Shown: positions 44,312 to 53,971, counted from the stretch's first letter. The stretch is DNA of 64,000 bases from Bradyrhizobium sp. CCBAU 53340 (GCF_015291645.1 NZ_CP030055.1:5952001-6016000); one strand, 5' to 3'. Program-made: numbers and translations. Notes: generated from the sequence alone by a model not told the origin.

Positions 44312-45490
44312 ATGCCGCCGCACAGCACGCAAGCAGACCCGTTTACGCCCCGCCTCACGACGCCCCGTCTCGAACCGCTTGCGCCCGAGGATCGCAATGA
44401 AGCGCAGCGGGCGATGCTCGCCAAGCGCGCCGACTACAACATCTACAAGACGCTCGCGCATCACCTCGAGTTCGTCCGCGCGTTTGGGGCGATCGGCGGA
44501 TTCACGTTCCAGGGCTCCAGCCTGCCGCCGCGCGAGCGCGAGATCATCATGTTGCGGATGGGCTGGCTATGCCAGGCCGAGTACGAGTGGTCGCAACACG
44601 CGCGCATCGCGAAGTCCAGCGCGGGCTTGACCGATGGGGACCTGCACCGGATCGCCGAAGGGCCGGCCGCGCCAGGCTGGAGCGACTTCGAAGCTTCGCT
44701 CCTGCGCATGGTCGACGAGCTGCGTCATGACGCCATGATCAGCGACGTAACCTGGCCGGCACTGCACGCCCAATATTCCGATCAGCGGATCATGGAGGCG
44801 CTGTTCACCGCCGCGCAATACCAGCTCGTGTCGATGATGCTGAACAGCCTCGGCATACAGCTGGATCCCGGATTGCAGGATCGCCTGCCGCGCGATCTGC
44901 CGCTTCCCGCGCCCGCCGCGCGGCCGACGGCACAGCGTCTGGTGACGCCACGCATCAAGGCGCTGACGGAAGCCGAAATGACGCCGGAACAGCGCGATCT
45001 CGTGAAGCCGCAAGCTCGCAACGGCGCGGTGCCGAATCTCTACGCGACGATGGCGAACCATCCGAAGCTTTACGGCCCGCGCCTGGCGTTGGGCCGCTAC
45101 CTGCAGCGCGGCTCACTCCTGCCTCCGAAGGCGCGCGAACTGCTGATCCTGCGCACCGCCTGGAACATTCGCGCGGAATACGAATGGTCCCATCACGTTG
45201 AAGCCGCAAAAGCTGCCGGCTTCACCGACACAGATGTGGCACGAATCGTCGCCGGCCCATCGGCAAGCGGCTGGAGCGAGGAACATGCGGCGCTGCTGCG
45301 CGCGGCCGACGAACTGCGTCGCGAGGCTTTCATATCGGATGCCACATGGCAGACGCTGCTCAGACACTACGACATGAAGCAGATGATCGACATCGTCGGC
45401 ACCGTGGGTGGCTACACGATGACAGGCCTCGCGATCAACAGTTTTGGCATCCAGGCGGAGCCGGGCTACCCGGCGATGCCGAAAGACTGA
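44312..45490 (+). CDS. Duplicated carboxymuconolactone decarboxylase (CMD) family protein
   Basis: 392 aa made of two homologous halves, about 45-185 and 241-381. Each has an EYEWS-x-H element (90-96 and 289-295), then a G-W-S segment (122-124 and 320-322) followed by an AISD/FISD-type stretch. The first half has one Cys (Cys87), the second none, so no AhpD-type CxxC peroxidase centre exists. The family acts as decarboxylases or hydrolases in aromatic breakdown, though many members are unassigned. It precedes the three-subunit molybdenum hydroxylase genes by 129 bases. Confidence 0.83.
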   Translation: MPPHSTQADPFTPRLTTPRLEPLAPEDRNEAQRAMLAKRADYNIYKTLAHHLEFVRAFGAIGGFTFQGSSLPPREREIIMLRMGWLCQAEYEWSQHARIAKSSAGLTDGDLHRIAEGPAAPGWSDFEASLLRMVDELRHDAMISDVTWPALHAQYSDQRIMEALFTAAQYQLVSMMLNSLGIQLDPGLQDRLPRDLPLPAPAARPTAQRLVTPRIKALTEAEMTPEQRDLVKPQARNGAVPNLYATMANHPKLYGPRLALGRYLQRGSLLPPKARELLILRTAWNIRAEYEWSHHVEAAKAAGFTDTDVARIVAGPSASGWSEEHAALLRAADELRREAFISDATWQTLLRHYDMKQMIDIVGTVGGYTMTGLAINSFGIQAEPGYPAMPKD

Positions 45491-45531
45491 GCTTCTCGCG
45501 GTGGCGCTGACCGCGTCCCGTCAGCGTGGTA

Positions 45532-45608
45532 GGTATTGCCAATCCTAGGATAATACCACGCCTTCCAGGCCTCCGTGAGTGTGCCATAGTCACAGCAGAT
45601 ATCCTAGG
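45532..45608. promoter_or_regulatory. Inverted and direct repeats before the molybdenum hydroxylase operon
   Basis: GGTATT (45532-45537) and AATACC (45552-45557) flank the palindrome ATCCTAGGAT (45542-45551). ATCCTAGG occurs again at 45601-45608, 12 bases before the next ATG. It may be an operator for the operon at 45620; the protein is unknown. Confidence 0.4.
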
Positions 45609-45619
45609 GAAGGCAATTC

Positions 45620-46117
45620 ATGAGCGGCCCAATACATGCGGAAGATCCGATCCCGGCACAGCGCATCGCGCTTTCGATCACCATTAACGGCGTGCGCCAT
45701 GACCTCGATATCGCTCCAGCGGCGACCCTTCTGGACGTCATCCGAGATGAGCTTCGCCTGACCGGCACCAAGAAGGGATGCGACATGGGCGGCTGCGGCG
45801 CCTGCACGGTTCTCGTCGCGGGCCGCCGCATCGCCTCGTGTCTTGCGCTCGCCGCCACCTTCAGCGACGCGGTCGTCACGACAATCGAAGGTGTCGGAAC
45901 CGCCGACTGCCTGCATCCCTTGCAAGCCGCCTTCATCCGGCACGATGCACTTCAGTGCGGCTACTGCACTCCGGGTCAAATCCTGTCCGGCATTGCGTTG
46001 CTGTCGGAAGACCCGCAGTCGGTCGAGGACATCCGTGAGGGCATGAGCGGCAATCTGTGCCGCTGCGGGGCTTATCCCAACATCGTCGCGGCGATTGCCG
46101 AGGTCGCCGGATTATGA
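45620..46117 (+). CDS. (2Fe-2S)-binding small subunit, xanthine dehydrogenase family
   Basis: 165-aa iron-sulfur subunit. The first cluster site is CDMGGCGACTV (about 54-64) with a Cys in IASCLAL (about 74); the second is CGYCTPGQ (about 113-120) and LCRCGAY (about 146-152). The typical order small-FAD-large follows, as in carbon monoxide dehydrogenase, nicotinate or hydroxybenzoyl-CoA type enzymes. GGGAAGG precedes the ATG. Cytoplasmic, no signal seen. Confidence 0.93.
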   Translation: MSGPIHAEDPIPAQRIALSITINGVRHDLDIAPAATLLDVIRDELRLTGTKKGCDMGGCGACTVLVAGRRIASCLALAATFSDAVVTTIEGVGTADCLHPLQAAFIRHDALQCGYCTPGQILSGIALLSEDPQSVEDIREGMSGNLCRCGAYPNIVAAIAEVAGL

Positions 46118-47103
46118 GCGGTCCCTCGTTTGGTTATGTCCGTGCCACGGAGCTCGATGACGCTGTCGCGGCCGGCGCGCGGCCCGGTGCAACCTATCTG
46201 GCTGGCGGAACCGATCTGCTGCCGCTCTGGAAAGCGGGACTTGCAGCGCCGCAGCATGTGATCGATATCTCTCGGCTGTCGCTCGCCGACATCTTCCTTG
46301 ATGGCAGCACACTGGTCCTGGGCGCACTTGCGCGATTGAGCGACGTCGCCGCTCATCCGGACGTGAAGACTCGCCACCCGTTGGTTTGCGAAGCAATCCT
46401 GGCCAGCGCGAGCGGACAGGTGCGAAATCTGGCAACCATCGGCGGAAACCTGCTGCAGCGGACGCGATGCCCCTATTTTCGCGACAGAGATTTGGCCTGC
46501 AACAAGCACGATCCCGGCTCAGGATGTGGCGCCCGGCACGGCGAGAACCGTCATGCGGCACTGTTCGGCGCCAGTGCAGGCTGCGTGGCAACGCATGCCT
46601 CGGATCTCGCCGTGGCGCTCGCAGCGCTCGACACGGAAATCGAGGTCACAAACGCCGTCGGCGAACGACGCCTGGCGCTGCAAGAGCTCTACCCGCTCCC
46701 GAGCGCGACCACCGCGCCCGATTCTTCGCTCGCCGCCGGCGACATCATCACCGCCATACGCCTCTCCGACATGTCAAGGTTCGCGCCCCGATCGACTTAT
46801 CTGAAGATACGGGATCGCGCCTCATTCGAATTCGCTGTGGTCTCCGTCGCGGCCGCCCTGCGGATCGAGGATGGCGTCATCGCCGAGGCGAGACTGGCGG
46901 CTGGCGGGGTTGCTCCCTTGCCCTGGCGACTTCGCCCGAGCGAAGCGGCGCTGGTCGGTCGCGCGCCAACAGAGCAGGCGTTCGTCGCGGCCGCCGAATT
47001 GGCGATTGAAGGCGCCAGCCCTTTGGAGAAGAACGCGTTCAAGATTCCCCTGCTGCGCAACGCCGTCATTCGCGCCCTGGAAACGGTCGGAGGCCTATCG
47101 TGA
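46114..47103 (+). CDS. FAD-binding medium subunit, xanthine dehydrogenase family
   Basis: 329-aa FAD subunit. YLAGGTDLLPLWKAG (about 29-43) binds FAD, and the ATIGGNLLQRTRCPYF segment (about 108-123), with the later cysteine pattern, is typical of hydroxybenzoyl-CoA-reductase/YagS-like proteins that carry an extra iron-sulfur cluster. The start overlaps the small-subunit stop (ATGA); the frame to 46057 is not used. It carries electrons between the iron-sulfur subunit and an external acceptor. Confidence 0.92.
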   Translation: MSGPSFGYVRATELDDAVAAGARPGATYLAGGTDLLPLWKAGLAAPQHVIDISRLSLADIFLDGSTLVLGALARLSDVAAHPDVKTRHPLVCEAILASASGQVRNLATIGGNLLQRTRCPYFRDRDLACNKHDPGSGCGARHGENRHAALFGASAGCVATHASDLAVALAALDTEIEVTNAVGERRLALQELYPLPSATTAPDSSLAAGDIITAIRLSDMSRFAPRSTYLKIRDRASFEFAVVSVAAALRIEDGVIAEARLAAGGVAPLPWRLRPSEAALVGRAPTEQAFVAAAELAIEGASPLEKNAFKIPLLRNAVIRALETVGGLS

Positions 47104-49268
47104 ATACCGGATCGTTCGAGCGCTACGAAGGCGTCCTCAAGGTCACCGGCCAGGCCCGCTACGAAGGCGAGATCGCCCCCGAAGGCATGCTGCATGCAGC
47201 GCTGGTCGAATCGTCTCTCGCCAGCGGCGAATTGCAGGGCCTTGATGCGTCGCAGGCCGCAGCGCTTCCGGGATTCGCAACAATCGTCACACACGCAGAT
47301 GGCGCCTCGCTCCAGCCATCGGCGGCAAGTGCTTTGATCCGTGAAAAGGCCATCCATTTTCACGGCCAGCCCGTGGCGCTCGTCGCGGCAGCCACCTTGG
47401 CGGAGGCGCGTGAAGCGGCGCGCGCCGTTCAGGTGTCGATCACGGCAGGGCCTGCGGTGACGGATATGGACCAGGCCTTGAACTCGGCCTATGCGCCCGC
47501 AACCGTCGGGCGATTTCCGGCCGCGAGCCGCCGCGGCAATTCCTCCGACGCGTTAGGTCAGGCCGAGCTTGTCGTTCGAAACCGCTACGCCACGGCCGTC
47601 AACAACCATCATCCGATGGAACCTCACGTCGTCGTATGCTGGTGGGAAGACGGTAAAGCCGTGGTCCACACGTCGACCCAAGCTGTCTTCGGCACACGCG
47701 CGGTCATCGCCCAGGCGTTCGACATGCAAGCCGCCGACATTCGCGTGCTGTCGCGATTTCTGGGTGGCGGGTTCGGGTGCAAGGGGCAGCTCTGGTGGCC
47801 ATGGATGCTCTGGGCGATGCTGGCATCGCGAAAAGCGGGTCGTCCGGTGCGGCTCGAACTCTCCCGCGCCCAAATGTTCACCCTGGTTGGGCGGCGGCAA
47901 CAGACAACACAGGATCTCGCTCTCGGTTTCGTCGATGGCCGTCTGACGGCGATCGAGCATGATGCTGTCGCTCAAACCTCCACCCACGCCGAGTTTTCGG
48001 ACTCGACCGCCGTCTATACCCGGTTTCTTTACGCCTGCCCCAACGTGAGCACGCGCCACCAGCTCGTCCGCACCAATGAGCCCCAGCCGGTGCCGATGCG
48101 CGCGCCAGGGACGGCGCCGGGCACGTTTGCGCTGGAATCGGCCATGGACGAAGCGGCGGAGCTTCTCGGGATCGATCCGCTCGAATTGCGCGTGCGCAAT
48201 TTTGCCAATCACGATCAGGAGACCGGCCGGCCCTGGAGCAGCAACAGCCTTCTCGAATGTTATCGTATCGGTGCGGAGCGCTTTGGCTGGGCAAATCGCC
48301 ACGCTCGGTCGGCAGCCAAGCGCGATCGCTGGAAAATCGGCTTCGGCATGGCAACCACGCTCTATCCGGCGATCCGCCAGGCGTGCCGCGCACGTGTGTC
48401 GTTGAGCCGTGACGGATCGCTCCTGGTCCAATGCGGCACTCAGGACATGGGGTCTGGCACTTACACAGCGCTCGCCCAGATTGCGGCCGACGCACTCGGT
48501 GTGCCCATGGAAAAAGTGACCGTCGAGCTCGGCGACACTTTTTTGCCGGATGGACCTTTTTCCGGCGGCTCGCAGGTCACGGCAAGCATATTTCCCGCGG
48601 TCGAGGCCGCCACATCGAAATTGCGCGCAGCATTGGCGAGCGCCGCTATTGCCAACCCGGCCTCGCCCCTCAGCGGCAAGTCGCCTGATGATCTCGAGTT
48701 CAGAGGCGAAATGATCGGCAGTCGCTCAAGCAACGCCGGCGAAAGGCTGATCGACGTGCTCGCACGCGCGGCGCCGGACGGCCTCGAGGCGGAGGGCGAA
48801 AGCGCCGCGACCGATCACAAGAATCTTGCGGCCACCGGGATGGGATATGGCGCGATCTTTGTCGAGATTGGCGTCGACCCCGGCCTTGGTGAGGTGCGCG
48901 TGCGGCGCGTCTGCGGCGCTTTCGCCGCCGGGCGTATCGTCAATCCGTTGTTGGCCAGGAGCCAATACATCGGCGGACTGATCGGTGGCATCGGCATGGC
49001 GCTGCATGAGCAAACGGTGACCGATCGGGGCACGGGCTGCATCCTTGGCAAGTCCTTCACGGACTATCTCATCCCCGTTCATGCCGACATGCCCGAATTC
49101 GACGTCGCCATGATCGAGGAGGATGATCCGCATCTTCCCGGTGGCGTGAAAGGCATCGGCATGTTGGGCACCGCGGGTATCCAGGCAGCGATCGCCAACG
49201 CCGTCCATGACGCAATCGGCAAGCGCGTTCGCAGCCTGCCAATCCGGATTGAAGACTGTCTGGTGTAG
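47100..49268 (+). CDS. Molybdopterin-binding large subunit, xanthine dehydrogenase family, catalytic Glu replaced by Met
   Basis: 722-aa large subunit starting at a GTG that overlaps the FAD-subunit stop. Cofactor segments are FLGGGFGCKGQLWW (about 221-234), MRAPGTAPGTFALESAMDEA (about 332-351) and CGTQDMGSGTYTALAQIA (about 444-461). Near the C-terminus the family's catalytic Glu lies in a G-x-K-G-x-G-E element; here the protein reads GVKGIGMLGTAG, with Met688 (codon 49161-49163) in its place. The rest is intact, so it looks like a full-length but chemically altered or inactive hydroxylase, or a sequencing/variation effect. The substrate is unknown. Confidence 0.9.
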   Translation: MNTGSFERYEGVLKVTGQARYEGEIAPEGMLHAALVESSLASGELQGLDASQAAALPGFATIVTHADGASLQPSAASALIREKAIHFHGQPVALVAAATLAEAREAARAVQVSITAGPAVTDMDQALNSAYAPATVGRFPAASRRGNSSDALGQAELVVRNRYATAVNNHHPMEPHVVVCWWEDGKAVVHTSTQAVFGTRAVIAQAFDMQAADIRVLSRFLGGGFGCKGQLWWPWMLWAMLASRKAGRPVRLELSRAQMFTLVGRRQQTTQDLALGFVDGRLTAIEHDAVAQTSTHAEFSDSTAVYTRFLYACPNVSTRHQLVRTNEPQPVPMRAPGTAPGTFALESAMDEAAELLGIDPLELRVRNFANHDQETGRPWSSNSLLECYRIGAERFGWANRHARSAAKRDRWKIGFGMATTLYPAIRQACRARVSLSRDGSLLVQCGTQDMGSGTYTALAQIAADALGVPMEKVTVELGDTFLPDGPFSGGSQVTASIFPAVEAATSKLRAALASAAIANPASPLSGKSPDDLEFRGEMIGSRSSNAGERLIDVLARAAPDGLEAEGESAATDHKNLAATGMGYGAIFVEIGVDPGLGEVRVRRVCGAFAAGRIVNPLLARSQYIGGLIGGIGMALHEQTVTDRGTGCILGKSFTDYLIPVHADMPEFDVAMIEEDDPHLPGGVKGIGMLGTAGIQAAIANAVHDAIGKRVRSLPIRIEDCLV

Positions 49269-49434
49269 GCCCTGATGATCGATTTGGAGATGCGGCCGGG
49301 ATCGGGCAGTCGCGCGAAGAGCGAGCGCGAGAGCAATACGGATGGGAGTTGGCGAGGCGTGCTTTGTCAGAGCTTCTGCAACGCGACTTCCATAACAATA
49401 TCGACGCGTTTGTTTCCAAAAATGAAAAGGGACC

Positions 49435-50478
49435 TTACGAATTTCGCACCGACACGAGATCTCCGGTCTCCGCCGCGCGTTTGACAGCATCGATCACTCT
49501 GAGGGTTTTCAGCCCTTCAAGCCCGCTCACCAGGGGCTCGGCCGTACCGCGGATAACCCCACAGAAGTTGGCGATCTGCCGGCCAAGCGGGTCTTCCTTC
49601 TCGTAGCTCAACCGCTCGCGCTCGATCGGCGCCCACCAGCTGGCCTTGCTTGGGTGATGCCATAGATCGAGTTGCGGAATGGCCAGCGATGCCCTCGTGC
49701 CACCGATCTGGTAACACGCCTCCTGCGTATGGCTGTAGGCTGGATTCTCACCGGCGGTGAATTCCCAGCTCCAAGGCGACTGGATGGTATCGGAGACATT
49801 GACCGTTCCCAGCGCGCCCGAGGCGAAGTGCAGGATGATCACCGCGGTCTCTTCGACCGCATTTCTACGGAGCCGATTGGATTGAGCGGCTTGCACCGCG
49901 ACGATATTCCCACACAGGTACCGCAGCAGGTCGACGTCGTGGATGAGATTCAGGAAAACAGGCCCGGCCCCTTTTTCGCGACGCCAAGCCACATCAAAAT
50001 AATCGTCCGGCTTGATCAGCCAGAACATGCCATGCACCGACACGATCTGGCCGAGCCGACCGACGTCAATCTCCGCCCTGGCGCGTTGGATCATCGGGTT
50101 GTGGCGGCGGTGATGGCCGGTAAGCAGCGGCACGCCCGCCCGCTCGGAGGCTTCGACCAGGGTCTGAGCAGCGACGACTTCATCCGCTAACGGCTTCTCG
50201 ATGAGCGCCGGGATGCGAGCTGCGATACAATCCATGCCGTTGGCCACGTGCATCTGGTTGGGGGTGGCAATAACCACCCCTTCCGGCCGATTTCCGGAGA
50301 GCATGTCCTGAAAGGACGGAAACCAATCCACCTTCAGCGAAACCGCCAACTCTCGGGCCGAGGGCATCGGATCGACGATTGATGACAGTATCGCCTCAGG
50401 CCGCGCGAAAATGTGCTCGATATGTCGCTTGCCGATGAGACCTGCTCCCATCACTGAGAGGCGGACGGGTGCACTCAT
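49435..50478 (-). CDS. Gfo/Idh/MocA family oxidoreductase
   Basis: 347-aa NAD(P)-dependent dehydrogenase. The Rossmann motif GAGLIGKRH is near residue 11, the catalytic-region EKPLAD near 93, and GHHRRHNP near 120; the C-terminal Gfo domain begins around 130. Members oxidise sugars, inositols and cyclitols. It is the last gene of the twelve-gene minus-strand operon, six bases after the dehydroquinase gene, which fits a polyol or cyclitol-like substrate. Confidence 0.9.
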   Translation of the reverse strand: MSAPVRLSVMGAGLIGKRHIEHIFARPEAILSSIVDPMPSARELAVSLKVDWFPSFQDMLSGNRPEGVVIATPNQMHVANGMDCIAARIPALIEKPLADEVVAAQTLVEASERAGVPLLTGHHRRHNPMIQRARAEIDVGRLGQIVSVHGMFWLIKPDDYFDVAWRREKGAGPVFLNLIHDVDLLRYLCGNIVAVQAAQSNRLRRNAVEETAVIILHFASGALGTVNVSDTIQSPWSWEFTAGENPAYSHTQEACYQIGGTRASLAIPQLDLWHHPSKASWWAPIERERLSYEKEDPLGRQIANFCGVIRGTAEPLVSGLEGLKTLRVIDAVKRAAETGDLVSVRNS

Positions 50479-50484
50479 GCGATA

Positions 50485-50934
50485 CTATTCCTTCTGCTCA
50501 TCAAGCAGCTTGGCCACACGACGCAAGCCGAGCAGATAACCTTGCGTGCCGAAGCCCGCAATGACCCCATCAGCTCTTTTGGAGACAAACGAGTGATGGC
50601 GGAATTCCTCGCGCTTGTGCACGTTGGAAATATGCACCTCGATCACGGTCCCTTCGAACGTGTTCAAGGCATCAAGGATGGCGACCGACGTGTGGGTGAA
50701 AGCCGCCGGATTCATCACGATCCCGGCAGCCGTCTCGCGCGCCTCGTGGATCCAGTCGATCAGCTCGTATTCCCGGTTGGATTGATGGAAGCGAAGCTCC
50801 AGGCCAAGCTCCTTGGCCAGCGCCCGGCAATCCCGCTCCACGTCCGCAAGCGTCTCGTGGCCATAGATGTGGGGCTGGCGCTTGCCGAGCAAATTGAGAT
50901 TTGGTCCGTTGAGGACATAGACAAGGCGACTCAT
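50485..50934 (-). CDS. aroQ: Type II 3-dehydroquinate dehydratase
   Basis: 149-aa dodecameric-type dehydroquinase that converts 3-dehydroquinate to 3-dehydroshikimate. [18 protein letters not shown] (about 8-25) holds the catalytic Arg and Tyr, NPAAFTHTS (about 75-83) the substrate Asn and His, and [17 protein letters not shown] (about 99-115) the C-terminal loop. Length matches the family. In this operon with two AroE-type dehydrogenases and a transporter, the role is probably catabolic (quinate/shikimate use) rather than aromatic synthesis. ATG 50934 starts the conserved domain. Confidence 0.93.
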   Translation of the reverse strand: MSRLVYVLNGPNLNLLGKRQPHIYGHETLADVERDCRALAKELGLELRFHQSNREYELIDWIHEARETAAGIVMNPAAFTHTSVAILDALNTFEGTVIEVHISNVHKREEFRHHSFVSKRADGVIAGFGTQGYLLGLRRVAKLLDEQKE

Positions 50935-50947
50935 GGAAGAACTCCGT

Positions 50948-51694
50948 TCAATGATGGGCAAGGATCTCGCCGAGGAACTGCCTGGTGCGGGCGTGTTGGG
51001 GATTGCGGAAGAATGCGTCGGGCGCGCCTTCTTCGATGATCTGGCCTTCGGCCATGAAGATGACGCGATCGGCAACCTGGCGGGCAAAGCCCATCTCGTG
51101 GGTGACGCAAATCATGGTCATGCCGTCGTTGGCAAGGCCGATCATCGTATCGAGCACCTCCTTGACCATCTCAGGATCGAGTGCCGAGGTCGGTTCGTCA
51201 AACAGCATGACCTTGGGCTGCATGCAGAGCGCACGCGCGATCGCGACGCGTTGTTGCTGACCGCCCGAAAGCTGAGCCGGATACTTCTCAGCCTGGTCAC
51301 CGATGCGCACGCGCTCGAGGTATTTTCGCGCAATCGCCTCCGCCTCGGGCTTGCCGATGCGGCGCGCGCGGATGGGCGCGAGCATGCAGTTCTGCAAGAC
51401 CGTCATATGCGGAAAGAGATTGAAGCTCTGAAAGACCATGCCGACGTCCTGACGTACGACATCGATGGCCTTGATGCTGTCGTCCAGCCGATGACCGTTC
51501 ACCACGATGCTGCCCTGCTGGATCGCCTCGAGACGGTTGATGCAGCGGATCAGCGTTGACTTGCCCGAGCCGGACGGACCGCAGAGCACGATCTTCTCGC
51601 CCTTGCGCACGGTGAGATCGACGTCGCGGAGAGCCTGGTACCCGCCGTACCACTTCTGCACGCCCTTCATTTCGATCAGGATATTGTCCTGCAT
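50948..51694 (-). CDS. Polar amino-acid-type ABC transporter ATP-binding protein
   Basis: 248-aa ATPase of the GlnQ/HisP type. Walker [10 protein letters not shown] (about 39-47), Q-loop FQSFNLF, signature LSGGQQQR (about 145-152), Walker [15 protein letters not shown], and H-loop THEMGFA are all intact. It would drive the importer formed by the two permease genes at 52635 and 53303 with the binding protein at 51756. Confidence 0.94.
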   Translation of the reverse strand: MQDNILIEMKGVQKWYGGYQALRDVDLTVRKGEKIVLCGPSGSGKSTLIRCINRLEAIQQGSIVVNGHRLDDSIKAIDVVRQDVGMVFQSFNLFPHMTVLQNCMLAPIRARRIGKPEAEAIARKYLERVRIGDQAEKYPAQLSGGQQQRVAIARALCMQPKVMLFDEPTSALDPEMVKEVLDTMIGLANDGMTMICVTHEMGFARQVADRVIFMAEGQIIEEGAPDAFFRNPQHARTRQFLGEILAHH

Positions 51695-51755
51695 GGATTC
51701 GGCTCCGCTATTGGACAGCGGCCGACGCGGATCGTGCGCCGGCCGCTCGCAGTGG

Positions 51756-52583
51756 CTACTGAACTGTGAAGGGAACGCCGGCGACCGCCTCCGGGAAGAC
51801 CGGCACGGGCGCCTTCATCCACTTGGCGTAGAAGCTGGCCAACTTGCCGTTCGACTTGATCTGGTCGATGAACTTGTTGGCCGTCTCGTTCCACTCCTTG
51901 TCCCCGAGGCGCGTGCAGGCCCCGTTATACAGCGCGGTGAAGTGAAGCTTGGGCTCGAACCCAAGTTCGGGCTTTGCGGCGTTCAGACGCTGCGGGTAGA
52001 AGCTGTTTGCGCCGACGGCTTGCACCTGCCCGGACAGCAGCGCCTGGATCGTCGCAGCATCATCATCAAACCTGCGGATTTCAGTGCCCGCGGGAGCACT
52101 ATTGGTGACCTGGGTATCCTGTGTGGAGGATCTCGGAACGCCGATAACGAATTTGCCCATATCGGCATTGCTGTTGATCGGCGTCGCCTGGGCAGCGACA
52201 AGCGTGATCTCGTTGGCGACGTAAGGCTTGGAATACTGCACCGCCTTTGCTCGCTCGGGCAGCATGGCCATGGTCGCAAACAGAATGTCCACGCGACCTG
52301 TGGTCAGCGCCGGAATGCGATTGGCCACCGCCAGCGGTACGAACTCGGCCTTCACGCCGAGATAGTCAGCGAAGGCCCGCCCCATATCGGCATCGATGCC
52401 ATCCTGCTTTCCCGAGCTGTCGACATAGCCCCAGGGAGGATTGTCGCCCTGAATGCCGATGACGACAACGCCCTTCTTCTTCACGTCTTCCAGAGTGCTC
52501 GCCTGCGATTTGCCTCCGATGACGATAGCCGCCAATGCCAGCAGCGCGATGCCGAACTGGCGACGATTAGATGAAAACAACAT
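51756..52583 (-). CDS. Family 3 periplasmic substrate-binding protein
   Basis: 275-aa binding protein with a signal sequence ([23 protein letters not shown], cleaved near SQA). [38 protein letters not shown] (quoted in parts: [29 protein letters not shown]) is the typical family 3 start. Although the family mostly binds amino acids, the neighbouring shikimate-pathway-type enzymes suggest a cyclic hydroxy acid ligand (inference). Operon mates are the two permeases and the ATPase. Confidence 0.92.
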   Translation of the reverse strand: MLFSSNRRQFGIALLALAAIVIGGKSQASTLEDVKKKGVVVIGIQGDNPPWGYVDSSGKQDGIDADMGRAFADYLGVKAEFVPLAVANRIPALTTGRVDILFATMAMLPERAKAVQYSKPYVANEITLVAAQATPINSNADMGKFVIGVPRSSTQDTQVTNSAPAGTEIRRFDDDAATIQALLSGQVQAVGANSFYPQRLNAAKPELGFEPKLHFTALYNGACTRLGDKEWNETANKFIDQIKSNGKLASFYAKWMKAPVPVFPEAVAGVPFTVQ

Positions 52584-52634
52584 GAGTATCTCCTCCTGGT
52601 GATGGCTGTTTGTGATTGAGTAGGTGCGCCGTTC

Positions 52635-53291
52635 CTACCTTTGACTGGCCAGAGCGAGCCTGGCCTCCATCCGGCTGCCCCACCACGAAAGTGGCCAGCA
52701 GAGGATGAAATACATCGCGCCGACCACGCCGAAGACGAGCAACGGCTGGAAGGTTTGGTTCGATACGATTTGACCGGCGCGGGCGAGTTCGATGAAGCCG
52801 ACGATCGCGGCGAGCGACGTGCCCTTGATGAGCTGCACGAGATATCCGATGGTTGCGGGCAGCGAGATGCGGATTGCCTGCGGCAGCACGATGTCGCGCA
52901 TGCGGGACGAATAGTGCAATCCAAGCGCCATCGCCGCTTCGATCTGGCCACGCGGCACGGCCTGGATCGCTCCGCGCCAGATCTCACCGAGGAACGCGGA
53001 GGCATTCACGGTGAAGCCGATCGCCACCGCGACGAACGCGTCGAGCTTCAGCCCGGTTAGCGCCAATCCGTAGTACACGACGAAAAGCTGCAGCAGCAGC
53101 GGCGTGCCTTGGAATATCCCGATGTAGATGCGGGTGATCCATTCCACGCTCCTGTGACCAGAGGTGCGCAGCAATGCAACCGCCAGCCCAGCCGTGCAGC
53201 CACCGACAAACGCGACTAGCGTCAGCAGCACCGTCCATTGCAGCCCGCGCAACAGAAAACCGAACTCGGGAAGGCCAAAATGCGGTGTCAT
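52635..53291 (-). CDS. Polar amino-acid-type ABC transporter permease
   Basis: 218-aa HisM/GlnP-type permease with about five membrane helices and the EAA loop EAAMALGLHYSSRMRDIVLPQ (shown as EAAMALGLHYS and IVLPQ) near residues 115-138. It is paired with the permease at 53303, 11 bases away, to form the membrane channel. Confidence 0.93.
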   Translation of the reverse strand: MTPHFGLPEFGFLLRGLQWTVLLTLVAFVGGCTAGLAVALLRTSGHRSVEWITRIYIGIFQGTPLLLQLFVVYYGLALTGLKLDAFVAVAIGFTVNASAFLGEIWRGAIQAVPRGQIEAAMALGLHYSSRMRDIVLPQAIRISLPATIGYLVQLIKGTSLAAIVGFIELARAGQIVSNQTFQPLLVFGVVGAMYFILCWPLSWWGSRMEARLALASQR

Positions 53292-53302
53292 GATCGCCCC
53301 CG

Positions 53303-53971
53303 TCAGCGCGTCGGATATGAGAAGAAGCGGTGAGAGATGACCGCAAAGCCCAGCATCAACAGCCAGGAGATCGCGAGATAGAGGAAGGTGACCGAGAAAT
53401 AGACCTCGAAACTACGGAATGTGTCGCTTTCGATGCGCTGGGCAACCGACGTCAATTCGTAAGCCGATACCGCCGAACAGATCGAAGAGGTCAGCGTCAG
53501 CATGATGAACTGCCCCGTCAGCGAGGGGTAGATCGCGCGAAGCGCTGGCTTGAGCACGATGAAGCGGAACACCTGCCCTTTGTGCAGTCCGAGCGCGTAG
53601 CCGGCCTCCACCTGCCCCTTGTGAATGGATTGCACCCCGCCGCGGATGATCTCGATGGCGTAGGCGCCGCCATTGACACCGAGTGCGATAATGGCCGTGG
53701 CAGTCGGATTGAGCTTCAATCCGATGAGCGGCAGGGCGAAGAACAGAAAGAAGATCTGTACCAGGAAAGGTGTATTGCGGACGATCTCGACGAATCCGAT
53801 CACGAAAGCACGCAACCAGGCCGCCTTCGAATCGCGTGCCGCGACGCCGGCGACTCCGATGATCATCGCGAGCGTCATGCCGGCAAGCGCCAAGCCCAAC
53901 GTACCCACGCATCCCCACAGCAGCGCGGGCATAGCCTGCCAAACCACCGAGAAATCGAGCGTGTAGCCCAT
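53303..53971 (-). CDS. Polar amino-acid-type ABC transporter permease
   Basis: 222-aa HisQ/GlnP-type permease with about five membrane helices, and the EAA loop EAGYALGLHKGQVFRFIVL near residues 122-140. FVEIVRNTPFLVQIFFLFFALP near 56-77 is a family hallmark (quoted as EIVRNTPFLVQ). It precedes the other permease in the same transcript. Confidence 0.93.
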   Translation of the reverse strand: MGYTLDFSVVWQAMPALLWGCVGTLGLALAGMTLAMIIGVAGVAARDSKAAWLRAFVIGFVEIVRNTPFLVQIFFLFFALPLIGLKLNPTATAIIALGVNGGAYAIEIIRGGVQSIHKGQVEAGYALGLHKGQVFRFIVLKPALRAIYPSLTGQFIMLTLTSSICSAVSAYELTSVAQRIESDTFRSFEVYFSVTFLYLAISWLLMLGFAVISHRFFSYPTR

